A stretch of DNA of 64,000 nt, taken from assembly GCF_001026695.1 (NCBI RefSeq), contig NZ_LDNB01000002.1:79998-143997 (forward strand), in the 5' to 3' direction. This DNA comes from Neobacillus vireti (GTDB lineage Bacteria; Bacillota; Bacilli; Bacillales; Cytobacillaceae). The notes beneath the pieces are model-generated. The model was not told where the DNA came from. It made no database searches and saw only the letters and a program-made list of their open reading frames with translations. Positions 59,834 to 64,000 of this stretch are shown piece after piece; positions within the stretch are counted from its first letter, which is position 1, and every line of letters starts with the position of its first letter. Position numbers and translations under genes: made by a program.

Positions 59834-60695
59834 ATTGGTTAGGCATTTGATTTAAAAAGAATATCGAGATGGTTCCTGCGCCTGTATGGGAGCCTACAGC
59901 GGAGCCAATCGAAGAAATATAGACTTCTTTCGGATGAAATGCTTCCTCAATCAGTGCTTTCATTTCTAAAGCCCCTGCTTCATTATCGGCATGGCTAATG
60001 CCAATTACTTGTTCCTTCATACCATTTCCGCGCTCTGACATGATTTCGATAATCCGGCGAAACACCTTCTTCTTCCCGCGGATTTTTTCGATTGGAACAA
60101 GTTTGCCGTCTTCCACGTTTAATATCGGCTTGATGTTCAATAATCCGCCCAAAAAGGCTGACGCTTTCGAGACACGGCCGCCCTTTGCCAAATAATCTAA
60201 ATCCTCTACCGTAAATAGATGCTCCATATGCCCGCTTCTAAATCGCACATCTTTTAAAATTTCTTCTTTAGCCACGTTATTTGAGGCTAGCCTTGCTGCT
60301 TCCATGACGACAAGACCAGAACCAAGTGATGCACATTTCGTATCAATAATCGTTAAATTAAAGTTTGGATATTTTTCCTTCACTTGGTCAAGAATCATAA
60401 CAGCGGTTGAATAAGTACCAGATAATGCGGAAGAGAATGCTATGTATATACCGTCTTCATTTTTTTCTGCCATTTCGGTAAAGATTTCCTCAAACGCAAG
60501 CGGAGATGCTTGAGATGTCTTCGGAACAATTCCATTTCGGATTGCATCATAGACGGTTTTGGGATCAATCGTTTTTACATCTTCAAATTCTTCATCATTA
60601 ATATGGACCTTCAAGGGGATTAAAGTGACATTATTTTCTTCATAAAAACTTTTTGGTAAATCGCATGCGCTATCAGCGAGGATTTTTACCTCCAT
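59832..60695 (-). CDS. yitS: DegV family fatty-acid-binding protein (YitS)
   Basis: A 287-aa DegV/FakB-type protein. The opening VKILADSACDLP, the TSQASP and SSALSGTYSTA loops that hold the fatty-acid carboxylate, and the DTKCASLG/DYLAKGGRVSKA segments are present. Such proteins bind a fatty acid and present it to FakA for phosphorylation. The ATG at 60695 follows GCAGGTGA by 6 nt; the frame is open three codons further. B. subtilis YitS lies at the same place. Confidence 0.9.
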   Translation of the reverse strand: MEVKILADSACDLPKSFYEENNVTLIPLKVHINDEEFEDVKTIDPKTVYDAIRNGIVPKTSQASPLAFEEIFTEMAEKNEDGIYIAFSSALSGTYSTAVMILDQVKEKYPNFNLTIIDTKCASLGSGLVVMEAARLASNNVAKEEILKDVRFRSGHMEHLFTVEDLDYLAKGGRVSKASAFLGGLLNIKPILNVEDGKLVPIEKIRGKKKVFRRIIEIMSERGNGMKEQVIGISHADNEAGALEMKALIEEAFHPKEVYISSIGSAVGSHTGAGTISIFFLNQMPNQ

Positions 60696-60800
60696 GAAGC
60701 TCACCTGCTTTCACATCATATATAGTTTCAGTGTATCGGTTTCACCATAAAAATACAATTATCAAATTGCAGATTATCAATTATAAAGGGGGACATACCA

Positions 60801-61643
60801 TTGCTTTGGCTCCAAACGAAAAAGACGGTCATTGTGATATTCGGTGCATTATTAAACGCGATTGCGATGAATTTATTTCTGATTCCAGCAAATGTTTATT
60901 CAAGCGGCTTTACTGGAATCGCCCAATTACTTTCTAAGGTGTTAAGTGATTATACACCAATCCATATTTCGATGGGTTTTTTATTACTTTTGTTAAATAT
61001 TCCAGTCGCCATTTTAGGCTGGATAAAGGTAGGAAAATCTTTTACCATTTATAGTTTTTTAAGTGTCGTCCTTTCCTCCTTATTTCTGACGATGATTCCA
61101 ATTAAACAATTATCGCATGATATTTTATTAAATGCCGTATTTGGCGGTGTTATTTTAGCCATAGGAGTCGGGATTACCTTGAAATGGGGGGCTTCTACTG
61201 GTGGTGTTGATATTATTGCCATGGTGTTATCAAGGATGAAGGACAAACCAATTGGACCGTATATGTTTGTATTAAATGGCATCATTATTATGACAGCAGG
61301 CCTTCTCTATGGTCCAGAGAAAGCTCTTTATACGCTTGTCGCTTTATACACCTCCACAAGGGTGATTGATGCTATCCATACAAGGCATGCCAAACTTACT
61401 GCGATGATTATTACCAAAAAGACGGATGAATTAAAAAAAGCGATTCATGCTTCACTTGTTAGAGGAATCACGATGATTCCAGCAAAAGGGGCATTCTCAA
61501 ATGAAACAAGAGACATGCTGATGATCGTGATTACCCGCTACGAGCTCTATGATTTAGAAAGAATTATTCAAGAAGTGGACCCCAATGCCTTTACAAATAT
61601 CATCCAGACAACAGGGGTTTATGGCTTTTTTCGTAGAGATTAA
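60801..61643 (+). CDS. yitT: YitT family membrane protein
   Basis: A 280-aa protein with five or six N-terminal hydrophobic segments (about 8-165) and a soluble C-terminal DUF2179 domain (about 195-280, ending ITTGVYGFF-like QTTGVYGFFRRD). The NLFLIPANVYSSGFTGIAQLLSKV segment is a family hallmark. Transport substrate unknown. The TTG at 60801 is supported by AAAGGGGG 8 nt upstream. It diverges from yitS. Confidence 0.9.
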   Translation: MLWLQTKKTVIVIFGALLNAIAMNLFLIPANVYSSGFTGIAQLLSKVLSDYTPIHISMGFLLLLLNIPVAILGWIKVGKSFTIYSFLSVVLSSLFLTMIPIKQLSHDILLNAVFGGVILAIGVGITLKWGASTGGVDIIAMVLSRMKDKPIGPYMFVLNGIIIMTAGLLYGPEKALYTLVALYTSTRVIDAIHTRHAKLTAMIITKKTDELKKAIHASLVRGITMIPAKGAFSNETRDMLMIVITRYELYDLERIIQEVDPNAFTNIIQTTGVYGFFRRD

Positions 61644-61698
61644 GAAAAGCCAAGCTTCAAATACAACTCGTATCGACTGGTGCTTTACAAGAAAAAAG

Positions 61699-61737
61699 GA
61701 AAAGCGGAAGTGCCCCTATGGACACCTCCGCTTTTTC
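61699..61737. terminator. Bidirectional terminator yitT / DUF3813
   Basis: GAAAAGCGGAAGTG (61699-61712) pairs with CACCTCCGCTTTTTC (61723-61737), one mismatch, between convergent genes. Confidence 0.85.
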
Positions 61738-61922
61738 TAGGTAATCTGTTCAAGCTCTTGCTGCATTTGTTGGAGCTGGGCTTGCTCTGCTACAGTCGAA
61801 TTGGCATAGGCAGAATGAAGTGCATTCTTTGCTTTAGCAACAGCAGAATCAAGGTCAGCTGGGTTAGCGGATTTCGCCATCTCAACAAATCTCCGTGCTT
61901 CCTGGAACAATTGGTTTCCCAT
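61737..61922 (-). CDS. DUF3813-like small protein
   Basis: A 61-aa helical protein (MGNQLFQEARRFVEMAKSAN..., ending QQELEQIT), matching the short Bacillus DUF3813 pattern. The ATG at 61922 follows GGGAGGAA, which lies inside the end of the preceding 50-codon gene; an upstream in-frame start has no ribosome site. Function unknown. Confidence 0.7.
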   Translation of the reverse strand: MGNQLFQEARRFVEMAKSANPADLDSAVAKAKNALHSAYANSTVAEQAQLQQMQQELEQIT

Positions 61923-61923
61923 G

Positions 61924-62076
61924 TTAAATTCCTCCCAGCGAGGATTCATGCACATTGGCCATTTTTTGAGCTTCTGCTTCAGCGTAGGTCATGTGATAAG
62001 GAATACGTTCGGCATGCTTGGCAACTGTATCCTTTCCTTGCTGGACAAAGCGTTTTGATTTGTTTGATTTACCCAT
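61924..62076 (-). CDS. Unrecognised 50-aa basic protein
   Basis: A short gene of 50 codons. The ATG at 62076 follows TTGGAGGGA by about 6 nt. The product begins MGKSNKSKRFVQQGKDTVAK and continues HAERIPYHMTYAEAEAQKMA; it is basic at the N-terminus and helical after it. The stop ends 1 bp before the next ATG and the next gene's ribosome site lies inside it, so the two are co-translated. Not recognised by name. Confidence 0.65.
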   Translation of the reverse strand: MGKSNKSKRFVQQGKDTVAKHAERIPYHMTYAEAEAQKMANVHESSLGGI

Positions 62077-62187
62077 TCGAATCCCTCCAATATGCTAAGA
62101 AGCTCGTATTGAAACAGCAGCGCTGCCTCACATAATAGTATGTTCCAAAAGGGCAGGGTTCATTTAGAGAAACGTGCTGCTTTCGCT

Positions 62188-63003
62188 TTATAATTTTATA
62201 TTTAACAATTCCGCCAAATATTGTCCAACGCCGTCTTCTTCATTCGTTAACGTGACTTCATTGGCAATACTTTTCACCTGATCAATCGCATTTCCCATTG
62301 CAATTCCGCGGCCGGCATATTCAAGCATTTCCAGATCATTATCTTCATCACCAAATGCGACAATTCTTTCAGCTGGAATGCCAAAATATTCAGAAGCTTT
62401 TTTCAGACCTACTGCCTTGTTTAAACCGACCTTAATAATTTCAATTACATGCCATGGAGCTGCCCAGCTGCGATGGTCAATTACTTCGGCATGCACCGCA
62501 GATAAATGATCACGAATCGTTTTTAACTGATCTTCCTCGGTATGGATCAGCATGCTTGTTGGAGCATCCTGCAAGAAATTAGCTAAATCCCCTGTTGTAA
62601 TTTTGGGGTTGCCATAGCTAAAAATATCTAAAAGCTTTTCATCGTGATAATGGAAATAGACATCATCAATCACTTCGGCAATAATATTATGAAACTGAAA
62701 GCTTCTGCAGGCTTCAACGATATCTTTTGCTACCTTTACATCAAGAGGCTCGTGAAAATAGCCCCAATTAGGGTTTCGCGGATGGTGCATAAATGCCCCG
62801 TTAAAATTGACAATCGGTGTGTCCAAATCCAGCTCGCGATAATACATTTCGCTGGAACGATAAGGCCTTCCCGTGGCAATCATAACGATGTGTCCATCTT
62901 CTCTTGCTTTTTTTATTATTTCCTTTGTTTTGGAGGAAATTGTTTTATCGTCTTTTAATAACGTCCCGTCAAGGTCTAATGCGATTAAATGTCTCTCTGT
63001 CAT
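62188..63003 (-). CDS. yitU: HAD phosphatase YitU (Cof type)
   Basis: A 271-aa haloacid dehalogenase-like phosphatase. Motif I is LIALDLDGTLL (Asp nucleophile), motif II VMIATGRP, motif III the lysine in KVGLNKAVGLKK, and motif IV FGDEDNDLEMLEYAG; the cap domain lies between. B. subtilis YitU dephosphorylates the 5-amino-6-(5-phosphoribitylamino)uracil intermediate of riboflavin synthesis. The ATG at 63003 follows AGAAGGGGA; the frame is open 23 codons further without a ribosome site. Confidence 0.88.
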   Translation of the reverse strand: MTERHLIALDLDGTLLKDDKTISSKTKEIIKKAREDGHIVMIATGRPYRSSEMYYRELDLDTPIVNFNGAFMHHPRNPNWGYFHEPLDVKVAKDIVEACRSFQFHNIIAEVIDDVYFHYHDEKLLDIFSYGNPKITTGDLANFLQDAPTSMLIHTEEDQLKTIRDHLSAVHAEVIDHRSWAAPWHVIEIIKVGLNKAVGLKKASEYFGIPAERIVAFGDEDNDLEMLEYAGRGIAMGNAIDQVKSIANEVTLTNEEDGVGQYLAELLNIKL

Positions 63004-63237
63004 ATGAGGTCCCCTTCTTACTATTAATTTTTCTCTATCAATGCGTCGCTTTAGGAAAAAGTTTGTCTCCATGATACACTAACATTATGGGAAATTTTTT
63101 CTCTGTATTTACTATGTTAACAATTTAATATCTAACCTGTAAAAAAATTCACATCAAAAGCTTTAGAAAAAAGCTATATTAATTTTATATCAGGTTAATT
63201 TATTCTAGATAATATCAAAAATTAGGAGTGAATGGAA

Positions 63238-63546
63238 ATGAATGAAGAATTAAAAGAAAATATTATGGGTGCTATGGAGTTAGTTATCGATCCAGAACTT
63301 GGCGTAGATATTGTTAATTTAGGTTTAGTCTATGACGTTGAAATGGATGATCAAGGTCAAGTAACGGTTACGATGACATTAACCTCAATGGGCTGCCCGC
63401 TCGCTGGGACGATTGTAGATCAAGTGAAAAGAGCTTTGGCTGATATCCCTGAGGTCAAAGACACAGAAGTAAATATTGTTTGGAATCCGCCATGGAACAA
63501 AGAGATGATGTCCCGTTATGCGAAAATAGCATTAGGTATCCGTTAA
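63238..63546 (+). CDS. yitW: MIP18/DUF59 iron-sulfur assembly protein YitW
   Basis: A 102-aa protein of the PaaD/SufT/MIP18 family. ELVIDPELGVDIVNLGLVYDV and TLTSMGCPLAGTIVDQV (with the conserved cysteine) are typical, ending NIVWNPPWNKEMMSRYAKIALGIR. It helps assemble or deliver Fe-S clusters. The ATG at 63238 is favoured over one at 63232 because AGGAG then has 9-nt spacing and the length equals B. subtilis YitW. Confidence 0.92.
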   Translation: MNEELKENIMGAMELVIDPELGVDIVNLGLVYDVEMDDQGQVTVTMTLTSMGCPLAGTIVDQVKRALADIPEVKDTEVNIVWNPPWNKEMMSRYAKIALGIR

Positions 63547-63565
63547 AAGCAGTGGATTTCTTAAA

Positions 63566-63594
63566 AACAGCAGAGTTACTCTGCTGTTTTTTTT
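63566..63594 (+). terminator. Terminator after yitW
   Basis: AACAGCAGAG (63566-63575) pairs with CTCTGCTGTT (63579-63588), loop TTA, followed by a T-run. Confidence 0.92.
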
Positions 63595-63630
63595 GGGACT
63601 TCACAAAACGGACATATTCACACTAAAGGA

Positions 63631-63673
63631 TGTGAGATAGTTCACATTTTTCAACTATAAACACCTTTATAAT
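63631..63673 (+). promoter_or_regulatory. FNR box and class II promoter of the radical SAM gene
   Basis: TGTGAGATAGTTCACA (63631-63646) matches the FNR consensus TGTGA-NNTANN-TCACA in every fixed position. TATAAT (63668-63673) follows, which puts the predicted start near 63680 and the centre of the box at about -41.5, the activating position used by B. subtilis FNR. There is no good -35 element, as expected for an activator-dependent promoter. Confidence 0.82.
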
Positions 63674-63728
63674 ACAAGGTATTAAGGCTGTTTGAGTTTG
63701 AAATAGCTGTTTTCGGGAGGCGTTTCAT

Positions 63729-64000
63729 ATGGCTTTTAGTCGAGATTTTAATAAAGATCCATTTATCGTCATTTGGGAGCTTACACGCGCATGTCAGTTA
63801 AAGTGCTTGCATTGCCGCGCTGATGCCCAGTATAAAAGGGATCCTCGTGAGCTGTCGTTTGAAGAAGGGAAACATTTAATTGATCAAATATATGACATGA
63901 ACAACCCAATGCTTGTATTTACGGGCGGAGATCCGCTTATGCGGGAAGATGTTTTTGAAATTGCTAAATATGCAGTTGAAAAAGGCGTCCGAGTATCGAT
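63729..64000 (+). CDS. Radical SAM protein, N-terminal part (cut by window edge)
   Basis: The first 90 codons of a radical SAM enzyme. The cluster motif RACQLKCLHC (CxxxCxxC) is at about 21-28, followed by VFTGGDPLMREDVFEIAKYAVEKGVRVS, the SAM-binding GGDP segment. The opening SRDFNKDPFIVIWELTRACQ resembles the SPASM-type TIGR04053 group, related to heme/heme-d1-maturation enzymes. The ATG at 63729 follows CGGGAGG. An FNR-type promoter precedes it, so anaerobic expression is expected. The C-terminal domain is outside the window. Confidence 0.85.
   Translation, partial: MAFSRDFNKDPFIVIWELTRACQLKCLHCRADAQYKRDPRELSFEEGKHLIDQIYDMNNPMLVFTGGDPLMREDVFEIAKYAVEKGVRVS

Noticed and set aside
60731..60937. 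A 68-codon plus-strand frame before yitT
   Set aside because: Overlaps the yitT start in another frame and lacks a ribosome site.
61680..62135. A 151-codon plus-strand frame opposite the small genes
   Set aside because: Antisense to two genes with good ribosome sites and crosses a terminator; its own start has none.
1..64000. CRISPR arrays, tRNA/rRNA genes, prophage or complete insertion sequences
   Set aside because: None found on reading. The only regular repeat (1-220) has no spacer-repeat alternation, and no transposase or integrase is encoded.

Overview
The window looks like a chromosomal segment of a spore-forming, low-to-moderate GC Bacillaceae bacterium (Bacillus/Neobacillus type). 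Reasons: gene order follows the B. subtilis yha-hpr-ecs-hem-yhf-comK-yhj-add-gerP-yis-yit region almost throughout; start codons are preceded by strong AGGAGG-type ribosome binding sites; TTG and GTG starts are common; and sporulation/germination genes (yhaL, gerPABCDEF, hpr/scoC) are present. No rRNA, tRNA, CRISPR array, intact transposase or prophage was seen. Species assignment is inference.

Layout. 1-3.0 kb: a 52-bp tandem hairpin repeat, a NERD-domain protein and an acyl-CoA ligase. 3.1-12.3 kb: yhaR, yhzD, the yhaQP exporter, the YhaO/YhaN nuclease-ATPase pair, the exoribonuclease yhaM and yhaL. 12.3-16.4 kb: prsA, yhaI, hpr, trpP (with a TRAP-type leader) and hit. 16.4-16.9 kb: a structured non-coding array of unknown function. 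16.9-21.5 kb: ecsABC, the amidohydrolase yhaA and hmoB. 21.7-25.5 kb: hemE, hemH, hemY (interrupted by a MITE-like repeat). 25.7-33.7 kb: yhgE, yhfI, lplJ, a FadR-boxed lcfB, a crotonase and the M48 protease yhfN. 33.9-37.8 kb: yhzC, comK, yhjD, an LCP protein, yhjE, sipV. 38-45.3 kb: addB-addA. 45.3-47.4 kb: gerP operon. 47.6-49.2 kb: a c-di-GMP-I riboswitch plus terminator in front of an orphan CpaF ATPase. 49.3-54.5 kb: yisK, yisL and a tungsten/molybdenum aldehyde:ferredoxin oxidoreductase cassette (MoaD-like, unknown 90-aa protein, AOR, ThiF/MoeB). 54.5-64 kb: DUF2777 protein, a decayed asnO relic, a membrane-anchored GH13 protein that has lost its catalytic residues, an SDR, yajQ, cvfB, degV-family, yitT, small proteins, yitU, yitW and the start of a radical SAM gene behind an FNR-type promoter.

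How the genes work together. Most are housekeeping: protein export/folding (sipV, prsA), heme synthesis and turnover (hemEHY, hmoB), fatty-acid activation and oxidation (two acyl-CoA ligases, two crotonases, one FadR box), recombination and nucleic-acid processing (addAB, yhaO/N/M), competence (comK), and spore germination (gerP). The points of greatest interest are the hit-ecsA intergenic array, the GH13 pseudoenzyme, the riboswitch-controlled orphan CpaF with a truncated downstream reading frame, the AOR cassette with an unrecognised partner protein, and the asnO relic. Starts were moved from the longest ORF to the codon with the best-placed ribosome binding site wherever the sequence decided this.
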